DNA of 64,000 nt, taken from assembly GCF_014647835.1 (NCBI RefSeq), contig NZ_BMPY01000015.1:62001-126000 (forward strand), given 5' to 3'. Shown in pieces: positions 18,253 to 26,525 of the stretch. The notes under the pieces were generated by a model, which did no database searches, was not told where the DNA came from, and was given only the letters and a program-made list of their open reading frames with translations. The first letter of the stretch is position 1, and each line of letters starts with the position of its first letter. This DNA is from Microbispora rosea subsp. aerata. GTDB lineage: Bacteria; Actinomycetota; Actinomycetes; Streptosporangiales; Streptosporangiaceae. Position numbers and translations under genes: made by a program.

Positions 18253-19908
18253 GTGTCTTCGGGTAGGCAAGAAGGGATGGACAGCTCGTGGTTGAGGGCG
18301 GCAGCCCGTAAGACGGTCGGCAGCCGGTTCGCCCGGGTGTCCGCCCGGGTGTTCGCGATCGTCCTGGCGGCGGTGATCGGCGGATGGCTGGGGATGGCGT
18401 TCGGCGCCAAGGTGGACACACCGGTCGGCCCCGCCGACGTCGGGATGTCCCTGACTCCGTCGTGGAGCGGGGAGACCGTCATCGACGTACGGCCCCTCGG
18501 GACGCTCAGCTTCGACACGCACAACGGCCCGGTGCGGCTCGACCTCACGATCGAGGCGGTCCACCCGGACGTAGCGGAGGAGATCCTCAAAAACCCCCGG
18601 TGGGCCGACCGGCTGCCGACGACCATCGAGGCCGACGTCATCGCCGGGCTGCGGGGCCTCGCCCTACGCGCCGCGCTGTTCGCCGTCGCCGCCGGGTTCG
18701 TCACCGGCCTGCTCGCCTTCCACCGGCTGTCGCGGGCGGCCTGGACCGCGGCCTGCTCGCTGGTGATGGTCGTCGTCCTCGGCGGCGTGTCCGCGCTGAC
18801 GTTCAACCCCCGGTCGATCTCCGAGCCCCGATACACCGGGCTGCTCACGGGCGTGCCGTCCCTGGTCGGCGACGCCGAGTCGATCGTGACCAAGTTCTCC
18901 GAATATCGCGGCCAGCTCGCCAAGCTGGTGACCAACGTCTCCCAGCTGTACGAGGCGGGGTCGAACCTGCCGATCTTCGACCCGGACCCGGGCACCATCC
19001 GCGTGCTGCACGTCTCCGACCTGCACATCAACCCGCTGGCCTGGAACGTGATCAAGTCGCTGAAGGAGCAGTTCAAGGTCGACCTCATCATCGACACCGG
19101 CGACATCAGCGACCACGGGACCAAGGCCGAGAACGAGTTCCTCAAGGAGATCGGCTCGCTCGGCGTGCCGTACGTCTACGTGCGCGGCAACCACGACTCC
19201 ATGACGACCCAGCGGGCGGTCGAGAAGCAGAAGAACGCCATCGTGCTGGACGGCAAGGCGGCCACGGTCAAGGGGCTGAACATCTACGGAATCGGCGACC
19301 CGAGGTTCACGCCGGACAAGTCCGTGAAGACGGCGGGAGACGAGAGCAAGACCCTCCTCGACCTCGGCCGGGCCAACGCGGTCAAGCTGGCGCCGCGCGA
19401 GTGGCCCAGGTCGGCCTCCACCTCGGCCCCGGACAAGATCGCCGCGGACATCGTGGCCGTCCACGACCCGACCGTGGGCCGGGGCCTGTCCGGGTATGTG
19501 CCGCTGGTGCTGAGCGGGCACGCCCACGCGCGGTCCACCGAGCTGATGCCCTCGGGCACCCGGCTGATGATCCAGGGGTCCACCGGAGGAGCCGGCCTGC
19601 GCGGCCTGGAGCACGACGAGCCGACCCCGCTGACCGCCTCGGTGCTCTACTTCGGCAAGAAGAGCCACCGCCTGGAGGCCTGGGACGACATCACCGTCGG
19701 CGGCCTCGGCGAGCAGTGGATCCAGTGTGAGCGTCATATCGAGCCGGACCCTGGACGTACAATTTTTCCCGAGTCACCGCAGGTGCCGTCGCCGACGGCA
19801 ACCCGCAGCGGCTCGCCGTCGCCAGCCGCTTTGGCATCAGGGGCAAACGTCCCCTATGCTTCAGGGGTCTCCGACGGAAGGCGTCACGGAACAGGGCGGA
19901 AGCCTTGA
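18253..19908 (+). CDS. Membrane-anchored metallophosphoesterase
   Basis: 551 residues from GTG 18253; ATG 18277 is an alternative start with a poorly spaced purine site. One N-terminal helix and a second helical pair (about residues 135-180) anchor a calcineurin-type domain facing out, with metal motifs VSDLHIN, DTGDISDHG, GNHDS and SGHAHAR. The reaction is phosphate-ester hydrolysis with a two-metal centre; the substrate is unknown. The last 25 codons overlap the promoter of the tRNA cluster and the stop abuts the tRNA-Glu gene. Confidence 0.8.
   Translation: MSSGRQEGMDSSWLRAAARKTVGSRFARVSARVFAIVLAAVIGGWLGMAFGAKVDTPVGPADVGMSLTPSWSGETVIDVRPLGTLSFDTHNGPVRLDLTIEAVHPDVAEEILKNPRWADRLPTTIEADVIAGLRGLALRAALFAVAAGFVTGLLAFHRLSRAAWTAACSLVMVVVLGGVSALTFNPRSISEPRYTGLLTGVPSLVGDAESIVTKFSEYRGQLAKLVTNVSQLYEAGSNLPIFDPDPGTIRVLHVSDLHINPLAWNVIKSLKEQFKVDLIIDTGDISDHGTKAENEFLKEIGSLGVPYVYVRGNHDSMTTQRAVEKQKNAIVLDGKAATVKGLNIYGIGDPRFTPDKSVKTAGDESKTLLDLGRANAVKLAPREWPRSASTSAPDKIAADIVAVHDPTVGRGLSGYVPLVLSGHAHARSTELMPSGTRLMIQGSTGGAGLRGLEHDEPTPLTASVLYFGKKSHRLEAWDDITVGGLGEQWIQCERHIEPDPGRTIFPESPQVPSPTATRSGSPSPAALASGANVPYASGVSDGRRHGTGRKP
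19831..19860 (+). promoter_or_regulatory. Promoter of the tRNA-Glu/Asp/Phe cluster
   Basis: TTGGCA (19831-19836) and TATGCT (19855-19860) separated by 18 bases form a near-consensus housekeeping promoter 49 bases before tRNA-Glu. It lies inside the 3' end of the metallophosphoesterase frame. Confidence 0.6.
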
Positions 19909-19981
19909 GCCCCCATCGTCTAGCGGCCTAGGACACCGCCCTTTCAAGGCGGCGGCACGGGTTCGAATCCCGTTGGGGGCA
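19909..19981 (+). tRNA. tRNA-Glu(TTC)
   Basis: Full cloverleaf: acceptor GCCCCCA/TGGGGGC, anticodon loop CTTTCAA (TTC), T-arm GGGTTCGAATCCC, discriminator A; CCA not encoded. It begins at the base after the stop codon of the metallophosphoesterase. Confidence 0.95.
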
Positions 19982-20090
19982 CGTGAAGCGCGTCGAGCGC
20001 GCCGGATGACGGAAGGTCGAAGACCTCCCGAAACCTGGTAAGCTAGGCGAGCCGAACAACACGGGGAAGCGAAAGCCCCCCGGACATAAA

Positions 20091-20165
20091 GGTCCTGTAG
20101 AGCAGTTTGGAGTGCTCGCCACCCTGTCAAGGTGGAGGTCGCGGGTTCAAGTCCCGTCAGGACCG
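20091..20165 (+). tRNA. tRNA-Asp(GTC)
   Basis: Cloverleaf with acceptor GGTCCTG/CAGGACC, anticodon loop CTGTCAA (GTC) and T-arm CGGGTTCAAGTCCCG, discriminator G; CCA not encoded. Confidence 0.95.
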
Positions 20166-20185
20166 CGTACGGCGGCAGCCGCCGA

Positions 20186-20262
20186 GGTCAGGTAGCTCAG
20201 TTGGTACGAGCGTCCGCCTGAAAAGCGGAAGGTCGGCAGTTCGACCCTGCCCCTGACCACCA
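20186..20262 (+). tRNA. tRNA-Phe(GAA), CCA encoded
   Basis: Cloverleaf with acceptor GGTCAGG/CCTGACC, anticodon loop CTGAAAA (GAA), discriminator A followed by a genomically encoded CCA (20260-20262), unlike the two tRNAs before it. Confidence 0.95.
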
Positions 20263-20279
20263 CACTTCAACAGCCCAAC

Positions 20280-20312
20280 CGCCCCGAGCCGATCACGGCC
20301 GGGGCGCTTTTG
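20280..20312 (+). terminator. Terminator of the tRNA cluster
   Basis: Stem CGCCCCG...CGGGGCG (20280-20286 / 20300-20306) extended inward by GCCG/CGGC with one bulge, followed by CTTTT. It lies 18 bases after tRNA-Phe. Confidence 0.8.
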
Positions 20313-20451
20313 GTTTTCAGTGACAGCGGCGTCCAGCCCGGCCCGCTATCGGCTGCCGACCTTTCGTATCCCGGCTACGGCGAGCTGCGGATGAGCATGG
20401 CGCGCGGCGCGGTCCGTGAACCGCGGGGAGGGCGCTTACGTGGTGTGAGGC

Positions 20452-21231
20452 GTGAGACTGCGAATGATTCTGCTGGTGGCGGTCGCGGCGTTGACCGCTT
20501 CCTGCGGAGGGGTGGAACCCGACACCGTGGCGGCCGCGGCCGACGCCGGCCCGCCGCGGCCGGTCGCCTTGTGGGGCGCGGAGGGCGGGTTCGTGACCGC
20601 GACCATGAACGCGCTGCGCCCGCCGAGGGTGGTGGTATACGACGACGGCCTGGTGGTTGTGGACGCGAGCAGGCAACTGACGCTCACCGGCGCCGAGACG
20701 GCCGATGTGGTCGCGCGGATGGAGGAAAACCTGACCGGGCAACCGCCGACCGCGACGCCGAAGCCGGGTGCCCCGTCGGTGGCCGACGTGCCGGACACCG
20801 TCCTCGGCGTACGGGGCAAGGACGGGAAGATGCTGGAGGTCCGGGTCCCGGCTCTGCAGATGCTCGCGGACTTCTACCCGAGGCAACTGACAGACGCGAA
20901 GAACCTGATGGACGGCCTGGCGACCCGGGCTGCTTCGGAGGGCACCGACTACGTCTCCGGCCGCGTCCGGATCGTCGCCCAGGAGGCCTCGTCGGCGGAG
21001 GGCAAGCCGTCGCCGTGGCCCGAGGGCGTTCGCGAGCCTCCGGGCGTGGTGGACCCGGTCTGGCAGGAGGACGTCGAAGGCGCGGCGCTGACCGCCGTCA
21101 CCAGGGCGGTGCCGGCCGGACCGGAGTACGGCCGGTCGCTGTTCAAGACCGGCTCGGGGCAGGTCTTCCTGCTGTCCTGGCGCTATCTGCTGCCCCACGA
21201 ACAGTCGCCGGCCTCCCCGGCACGGGATTGA
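20452..21231 (+). CDS. Lipoprotein of unknown function
   Basis: 259 residues from GTG 20452 (ATG 20464 also possible). The signal peptide ends in a lipobox LTAS-C, so the protein is lipid-modified and extracytoplasmic; lgt, the enzyme that does this, is the next gene. The body is mixed alpha/beta with no catalytic motif; actinomycete relatives are uncharacterised. The gap to lgt (256 bp) is large, so co-transcription is uncertain. Confidence 0.75.
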   Translation: MRLRMILLVAVAALTASCGGVEPDTVAAAADAGPPRPVALWGAEGGFVTATMNALRPPRVVVYDDGLVVVDASRQLTLTGAETADVVARMEENLTGQPPTATPKPGAPSVADVPDTVLGVRGKDGKMLEVRVPALQMLADFYPRQLTDAKNLMDGLATRAASEGTDYVSGRVRIVAQEASSAEGKPSPWPEGVREPPGVVDPVWQEDVEGAALTAVTRAVPAGPEYGRSLFKTGSGQVFLLSWRYLLPHEQSPASPARD

Positions 21232-21487
21232 AACGACGCGTACGCGCTGATAGCGGCCGGGTCGGCCCGACGGCGGCGGGGCGGCGGCTCGGCGTAACAC
21301 CGCTACGCGCCTGCCGTACGGGAGCATCGGCGCCGCCGGATCAGGGCGGGAAATAGCTTCTCGCCGGCGAAGTGCCGTAGCGCGACGTTCTTCCGCCGAT
21401 TTTCCGCGAACGATTCATGGGTGAGAACGTTCGCGATCGGGTCACGATGACGGCCACCTGGGGCCTGTCTCGACTAGCCTCACCGGC

Positions 21488-22384
21488 ATGCCGCTTGCCT
21501 CGATCCCCAGCCCTTCCCAAGGGGTGTGGCATCTCGGGTTCATCCCGATCCGGGCGTACGCGTTGTGCTTCATCGTCGCGATCGTCTTCGGCGCCTGGCT
21601 CGGCGAGCGCCGCTGGCGCGCCCGCGGAGGCGAGAAGGGCGCGATCAGCGATGTCGCGGTCCCCGCGGTGCTCTTCGGCCTGGCCGGCGCTCGTCTCTAC
21701 CACGTCATCACCGACTGGCAGACCTACTTCGGCCCGCGCGCGATCAAGGAGCCGTACCGGGCGCTGTTCATCTGGGAGGGCGGGCTGAGCATCTGGGGCG
21801 CGATCGCCCTGGGAGGCGTGGGCGTGTGGCTGGCCTGCCGCCGCCGGGGGCTGTCGTTGACCGCCGTCGCCGACGCGGTCGCGCCCGGCATCGCGTTCGG
21901 GCAGGCGATCGCCCGCTGGGGCAACTGGTTCAACCAGGAGCTGTACGGCAGTCCGACCACGTTGCCGTGGGGCCTGGAGATCGACCAGGCGCATGGCGGC
22001 GAGCCGGGAGTGCTCTATCACCCGACGTTCCTCTACGAGTCGCTGTGGGACGCGGCGGTCGGTTTCGGGCTGATCCTCGCCGGGAGGCGGTTCACGCTGC
22101 GCCACGGCCGCCTGTTCGCCCTGTACGTCGCCTGCTACACGTTCGGGCGGTTCTGGATCGAGGGGCTGCGGATCGACCCGGTGGGCGGGGTGGACCACGC
22201 GGTGACGCTCCTGGGGCTGCGGATCAACCAGTGGACCTCGATCGTGCTGTTCGCCGGCGCGCTGGCCTACATGTGGATGACTCGCCACAAGGACACCGAG
22301 GAGATCACAGCGTCGGCCTCGCGGCGCACGACTCCGCGCGAGGAGAACGGCGGGCGGCCCTCCGAGTCGCCCGCGAGCCCCTGA
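21488..22384 (+). CDS. lgt: Prolipoprotein diacylglyceryl transferase
   Basis: 298 residues from ATG 21488. Seven membrane segments carry the Lgt landmarks: the WEGGLSIWGA loop, GNWFNQELYG, HPTFLYES and GRFWIEGLRIDP. Lgt transfers diacylglycerol from phosphatidylglycerol to the lipobox cysteine of prolipoproteins, the first step of lipoprotein maturation. In many actinobacteria lgt follows trp genes; here it follows a lipoprotein gene instead. The C-terminal 30 residues are hydrophilic and variable, as usual in this phylum. Confidence 0.93.
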   Translation: MPLASIPSPSQGVWHLGFIPIRAYALCFIVAIVFGAWLGERRWRARGGEKGAISDVAVPAVLFGLAGARLYHVITDWQTYFGPRAIKEPYRALFIWEGGLSIWGAIALGGVGVWLACRRRGLSLTAVADAVAPGIAFGQAIARWGNWFNQELYGSPTTLPWGLEIDQAHGGEPGVLYHPTFLYESLWDAAVGFGLILAGRRFTLRHGRLFALYVACYTFGRFWIEGLRIDPVGGVDHAVTLLGLRINQWTSIVLFAGALAYMWMTRHKDTEEITASASRRTTPREENGGRPSESPASP

Positions 22385-22596
22385 CATGGCCAATGCACCG
22401 TAAGACGTGGAAAAGGGTCGATCTCCACGGGCATTTCCGTACGCCCTCGTTATTTGGGTGGATTTAACGCGCGATTGATTGACGTCTCGCCGGTTCGCGG
22501 TTAGTTCGACGCCGGTGTTTATCGATCCCGGGCTCGGGGACGGTTGCCGTCGTAAACGCCCATGCCGGGCGAGTCGAACGGATCCAGGAGGCTGAC

Positions 22597-22692
22597 ATGA
22601 CTGGATACCTGCCGTATCGCGATTCCACTCCCGCCGCCCGCATCGGCGGCGTACGCGGCTGGCAGGCGGACATTCTCCGCGGCGAGTCGTAG
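22597..22692 (+). CDS. 31-residue peptide with strong ribosome site, upstream of prolyl oligopeptidase
   Basis: ATG 22597 follows a full AGGAGG (22586-22591) with ideal five-base spacing, among the best sites in the window. The product starts MTGYLPYRDSTPAARIGG, contains prolines at 6 and 12, one Trp (22) and ends ILRGES. It has no signal peptide and is too small for a folded domain. It is separated from the prolyl oligopeptidase by a 15-bp hairpin and 81 bases. Peptide-then-peptidase order with an intervening hairpin resembles precursor-peptide operons (FlaP-type prolyl oligopeptidases mature some lanthipeptides). A leader-peptide role or chance frame remain possible. Confidence 0.5.
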   Translation: MTGYLPYRDSTPAARIGGVRGWQADILRGES

Positions 22693-22701
22693 CTGAGTGA
22701 A

Positions 22702-22739
22702 TCGAGGTGCTGCGGCGTGAAAATGCCGCGGTGCCTCGA
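22702..22739 (+). promoter_or_regulatory. 15-bp intercistronic hairpin
   Basis: TCGAGGTGCTGCGGC (22702-22716) pairs along its whole length with 22725-22739 (three G-T wobbles) around an 8-nt loop. There is no T run, so it is more likely an mRNA-processing or attenuation element between the peptide and the peptidase than a simple terminator. Confidence 0.6.
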
Positions 22740-22773
22740 CATGTTTCGGGCAGGGCGACGACTGGGGGCGTTC

Positions 22774-24900
22774 ATGGCGCGATTGTTTTACCCTGCCGCG
22801 TGGCGCAGCGATGTCACGGAGGAATTGTTCGGATTCCGAGTGTCCGATCCCTACCGATGGCTGGAAGACGGCGACGACTCGCGCGTACGGGATTGGCTCG
22901 CGGCCCAGGACCGGCTTTTCCGCGCGTGCCGCGGCCAATGGCCGGATAAGGAAACGTGGGCGTCCCTGGTGGACCGGGTGGCCTCCTTCGGCGTTTCGGA
23001 GCCCCCGATCGTACGTGGCCCGCTCATGTTCCTCGCCGAGCAGCTCCGCGGGGACGAGCAGCGACGGTTGCTCGTCGTCGACGCCGAGGGCGGCAGGCGG
23101 GTGCTGGTCGATCCGATGACGCTCGATCCGTCCGGCCACACCGGGCTGTACGCCTGGTGGCCGTCGCGCGAAGGCGAACGGGTGGCCGTGCAGATGGAGG
23201 TGGCCGAGCAGCCCGGCAGCGACATCACGGTGCTGGACGCGCGCACCGGCGAGGTGGTGGACGGGCCGCTGCCGCGCGCCCGCAACACCTCGCTCGCCTG
23301 GCTGCCGGGAGGGGACGCGTTCTACTACGTCAGCCGTGTCCCCGACGAGGACCTCGCGCCGGGCGACATGCGCCTCCACCGGCGGGTGCGGCTGCACCGG
23401 ATCGGATCGCCCTGGCGGGACGACGTGGTGGTGTTCGGCGGGGAGGACGCCCCGGACCACTACTACGGCCTGACGGTCAGCGCCGACGGCCGTCATCTGG
23501 CGATCACCGCGATGGCCGGACCGGCCACGCGAAACGACGTGTACGTGGCCGAACTCGTCAATCCGGAAGCCCCGCGGTTCGTGAAGGCGGTGGACGGGAA
23601 CGCCATCGGCGCCCGCGTTCTCCCGCGTTTCCTCCCGGGCGGCGACCTGCTGCTCGTCACCGACTACCTGGCCCCGTGCGGGCGCGTCTGCGTGGCGGAC
23701 CGGCACGAGACCGACCCGGCCGCCTGGCGCACTCTGGTCGCCGAAGACCCCGAGGCCCCTCTGGACGAGTGTGTGGTCCTGGACGGCCCGGCGCTCGCGC
23801 GGCCCCTCCTGCTGGTGGCGCGCGCCCGCCACGGCATCTCGACCCTGACCCTGCACGACCTGGCCGACGGCCGGCCGCTCGCCGATGTGCCCCTTCCCGG
23901 CGCGGGCGTCGTGTCGTCCCTGCGTACGAGCGTCCCGTACGGACACCGGGCGTGGTTCGGCTACTGCGACGCGACCACGCCTCCCATCATCTACCGGTAC
24001 GACGCCGTACGCGGTGTGACGGAAGCGGAAGCCGGTGCCGCGACAGCGGGGCGTGCTCCCGAGATCCGCAGCCGCGCCGTTCGCTACCGGGCCGGTGACG
24101 GCACGGAGATCACGCTGTTCCTGTTCACTCCGGACGAGGAGCACCAGGGCCCGCGCCCCACGCTTCTGTACGGGTACGGCAGCTTCGGCATGCCGATGCG
24201 CCCGTGGTTCTCCCCGCTGGCGGCCGCATGGGTCGGCGCCGGGGGCGTTTACGCGGTCGCCTGCGTACGCGGAGGTGGCGAAGAGGGCCAACGCTGGCAC
24301 GACGCCGGGCGCGGACCACGCAAACACCGGGCGGTCGGCGACTTCAACGACGCCGCGGCCCATCTCATCGACACCGGCCTGACCACGCGCGACCAACTGG
24401 CGATCCACGGCCAGTCCGCCGGGGGTCTCCTGGTCACCGCCGCCGCCGTCCTGCGACCGGACCTGTACGCCGCGGTCATCGCCGAAGGCCCGCTCTGCGA
24501 CATGGTGCGCTACGAGCGGTTCGGCCTGGGCTGCACCTGGACCGACGAGTTCGGCAGCGCCTCCCAGCCCGGACAACTCGAATGGCTCCTGGCCTACTCG
24601 CCCTACCACCACGTCACGCCAGGAGTCCGCTATCCCGCGTTTCTCCTCACCGGCGCGGTGACCGATCTGCAGACCGGGGAGGCTCACGTCTCGAAGATGT
24701 GCGCGGCCCTTCAGCACGCCACCAGCGGCGACCGGCCGATCCTCATGCGACGGGAGCCCGACACCGGCCACGCCGCCTCGCCCGCGAGCAAGGAACGTGC
24801 CCTGATCGCGGACATCCTGGCCTTCGCGGGAGAACACACGGGCCTGTCACCGGCAAGGACGGCCGTACGGCTTCGCGAGGCGGCCCCGGAACCACTCTGA
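22774..24900 (+). CDS. Prolyl oligopeptidase (S9A)
   Basis: 708 residues from ATG 22774, six bases after GGGGG; an upstream GTG at 22717 falls in the loop of a hairpin and is unlikely. The N-terminus has the family mark DPYRWLED, followed by a beta-propeller (about 70-400) and an alpha/beta-hydrolase domain with VRGGGEEG, nucleophile GQSAGG (Ser548), Asp631 and DTGHAAS (His666). There is no signal peptide, so it acts in the cytoplasm on short peptides, cleaving after proline. A 31-residue peptide gene with a very strong ribosome site precedes it. The 3' end of the gene is copied as tandem repeats downstream. Confidence 0.87.
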   Translation: MARLFYPAAWRSDVTEELFGFRVSDPYRWLEDGDDSRVRDWLAAQDRLFRACRGQWPDKETWASLVDRVASFGVSEPPIVRGPLMFLAEQLRGDEQRRLLVVDAEGGRRVLVDPMTLDPSGHTGLYAWWPSREGERVAVQMEVAEQPGSDITVLDARTGEVVDGPLPRARNTSLAWLPGGDAFYYVSRVPDEDLAPGDMRLHRRVRLHRIGSPWRDDVVVFGGEDAPDHYYGLTVSADGRHLAITAMAGPATRNDVYVAELVNPEAPRFVKAVDGNAIGARVLPRFLPGGDLLLVTDYLAPCGRVCVADRHETDPAAWRTLVAEDPEAPLDECVVLDGPALARPLLLVARARHGISTLTLHDLADGRPLADVPLPGAGVVSSLRTSVPYGHRAWFGYCDATTPPIIYRYDAVRGVTEAEAGAATAGRAPEIRSRAVRYRAGDGTEITLFLFTPDEEHQGPRPTLLYGYGSFGMPMRPWFSPLAAAWVGAGGVYAVACVRGGGEEGQRWHDAGRGPRKHRAVGDFNDAAAHLIDTGLTTRDQLAIHGQSAGGLLVTAAAVLRPDLYAAVIAEGPLCDMVRYERFGLGCTWTDEFGSASQPGQLEWLLAYSPYHHVTPGVRYPAFLLTGAVTDLQTGEAHVSKMCAALQHATSGDRPILMRREPDTGHAASPASKERALIADILAFAGEHTGLSPARTAVRLREAAPEPL

Positions 24901-25006
24901 GGCGGTCGGGGACCGCTGTGAGGCGGCCCGGAGCACTCTGAGGCCGCCCTGGAATCGCTGTGAAGCGGCATGGGAACCGCTCGTTGAGGCGGCCCCGGAA
25001 TCGCTG
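24877..25006. repeat. Tandem repeat copying the end of the prolyl oligopeptidase gene
   Basis: The gene's last bases GAGGCGGCCCCGGAACCACT-CTGA (24877-24900) are followed by five degenerate copies starting TGAGGCGG at 24898, 24919, 24939, 24961 (TGAAGCGG) and 24985. The period is 20-24 bp. The last copy, GAGGCGGCCCCGGAATCGCT, is almost identical to the coding one. Every copy carries the TGA. Confidence 0.85.
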
Positions 25007-25031
25007 TCGGACGGCCTGCGTACCGGCCGCT

Positions 25032-26360
25032 TCACCCTACGGTGGACGGCGCGCCGGAGCGCACGGGGGCGTCGCGGTGGAGACGGGCTCTCCGACGGCG
25101 CCGGGAGGCGACGGCCGCGACGACGAGCCCGCAGACGGCCAGAAGAACAAGCAGCGGCGCCCACAGCGGGGTCCACGCGTGCGCGGTGCCCTCCACAGCG
25201 GCGAGTGGGGCGACCGAGCCCGCCGCGTCGGTGAGCAGCGGGACGAGGGTCACCGTCCCCGTCAGTCTCAGCGCGGGGGTCACCCCGCGCACCGGCACCG
25301 AGACCTTCCAGGTCTCACCCGGCAGCAGCGGCGGCGAGTCGGCGACGCGGTCCGCGCGGGCGCTCCACCGCCCGAAGGGCCCCGACAGGGACACCGTCTG
25401 GCGGGCGGTGAGGATGCTGTTGCCGTCGTTGCGGATCGTGTACGTGACGATGGCCTCGCCCGTGCCGAGAGGATTGGACGTGCCGGAGTAGCGCACTTCC
25501 AGGTCCTGTACGGAGAGGCTCGGCTTGAGCTCGCCGCCCACCCGCAGGCGGACACGGATGCCGAGACGTCGCCCGTCCGCATCGCCGTTCTCGACCGGCG
25601 TGGTGACGATGCCGCCCATGTATTCGCCGGGCGCGGCGTCGTCGGGGAGCGCGACGGTGAACGGCACCTCCGCCGTCTCACCGGGAGGGACGGTGACGTC
25701 GGGGCGGCCGGGGCGGACCCACGCGCCCACGCCGGTCTGCTTCGCGTCCTTGCCGCGCAGGTCGAGCCGGCCCTGCTCGGTGGTGAACCCGTCCGCGGCG
25801 TACACGGCCAGGCGGAGCGGGGTCGTGCCGTGGTTGGCGATGACGAGCCCGTCGTCGAGTCGCCCGCCCGGGTCCAGCGTGTAGCTGTAGTTGGGCCGGT
25901 CGGACCCGAAGTCGTTCGACGCGGTCGCGACCGTCCAGGACACCTCGCCGTCCGCAGCCGCTCCGGAAACGCCGGCTGCGGCCGGCCTTGCGCCCGATGT
26001 AGCGACGTTTGCCGCGGCGACCTTCGCGCCCGTTCCGAAAACGCCAGCGGCAGCGGGCTTCGCGCTCGCTCCGGGAGTGTCGGTGATGGCGGGCCTTGTG
26101 CTCATTCCGGAGACGTTGCCCGTGGCCGGCTTCATGCTCGTTCCGGGGAGGTTTGCCGCGGCGGCCTTCGCGCGAGCGTCGGCGGTGGCGGGCTTCGCGC
26201 CAGATCCGGGGACGTCGGCCGCGGCGGGACTCGTACTCGTTGCGAGGACGCCGGCTGCGGTGAGGAGCACGGCGGTGAGGAGCACGGTGAGGCGCACCGT
26301 GGCGGCGGCCCGGGCCGGGGAGCCCGCCGTGGTCGTCGTACGCGGTCGGGACGGGTGCAT
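25032..26360 (-). CDS. Secreted DUF916-type (WxL-like) cell-wall protein with C-terminal anchor helix
   Basis: 442 residues from ATG 26360. Signal peptide (about 18-48), then a low-complexity Ala/Pro/Gly segment built from a degenerate repeat around PGxSxKPAAA (about 50-125), then a DUF916-like pair of beta-sandwich domains (WTVATASNDFGSDRPNYSYTLDPG; PPGETAEVPFTV; GEYMGGIVTTP) and a C-terminal helix followed by RRRRRARLHR. It should be held in the membrane with the sandwich domains outside, where such proteins bind wall polymers. No sortase motif is visible. Confidence 0.72.
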   Translation of the reverse strand: MHPSRPRTTTTAGSPARAAATVRLTVLLTAVLLTAAGVLATSTSPAAADVPGSGAKPATADARAKAAAANLPGTSMKPATGNVSGMSTRPAITDTPGASAKPAAAGVFGTGAKVAAANVATSGARPAAAGVSGAAADGEVSWTVATASNDFGSDRPNYSYTLDPGGRLDDGLVIANHGTTPLRLAVYAADGFTTEQGRLDLRGKDAKQTGVGAWVRPGRPDVTVPPGETAEVPFTVALPDDAAPGEYMGGIVTTPVENGDADGRRLGIRVRLRVGGELKPSLSVQDLEVRYSGTSNPLGTGEAIVTYTIRNDGNSILTARQTVSLSGPFGRWSARADRVADSPPLLPGETWKVSVPVRGVTPALRLTGTVTLVPLLTDAAGSVAPLAAVEGTAHAWTPLWAPLLVLLAVCGLVVAAVASRRRRRARLHRDAPVRSGAPSTVG

Positions 26361-26525
26361 CTGCTCGATCCTCGAATGGGGTTGGGGAAGCGGTGGGGAA
26401 GGGTGATGTGCCGTGGGGTGGACACCGACAGGTGCCCACCCCACCCGAGAGCGGGGCCGTGCCGAACTCGTCGTGACGGCCCCCCGCGTCGCCCCCGGTC
26501 GTCTCCTACCGGAGCCGGTGGTCGT

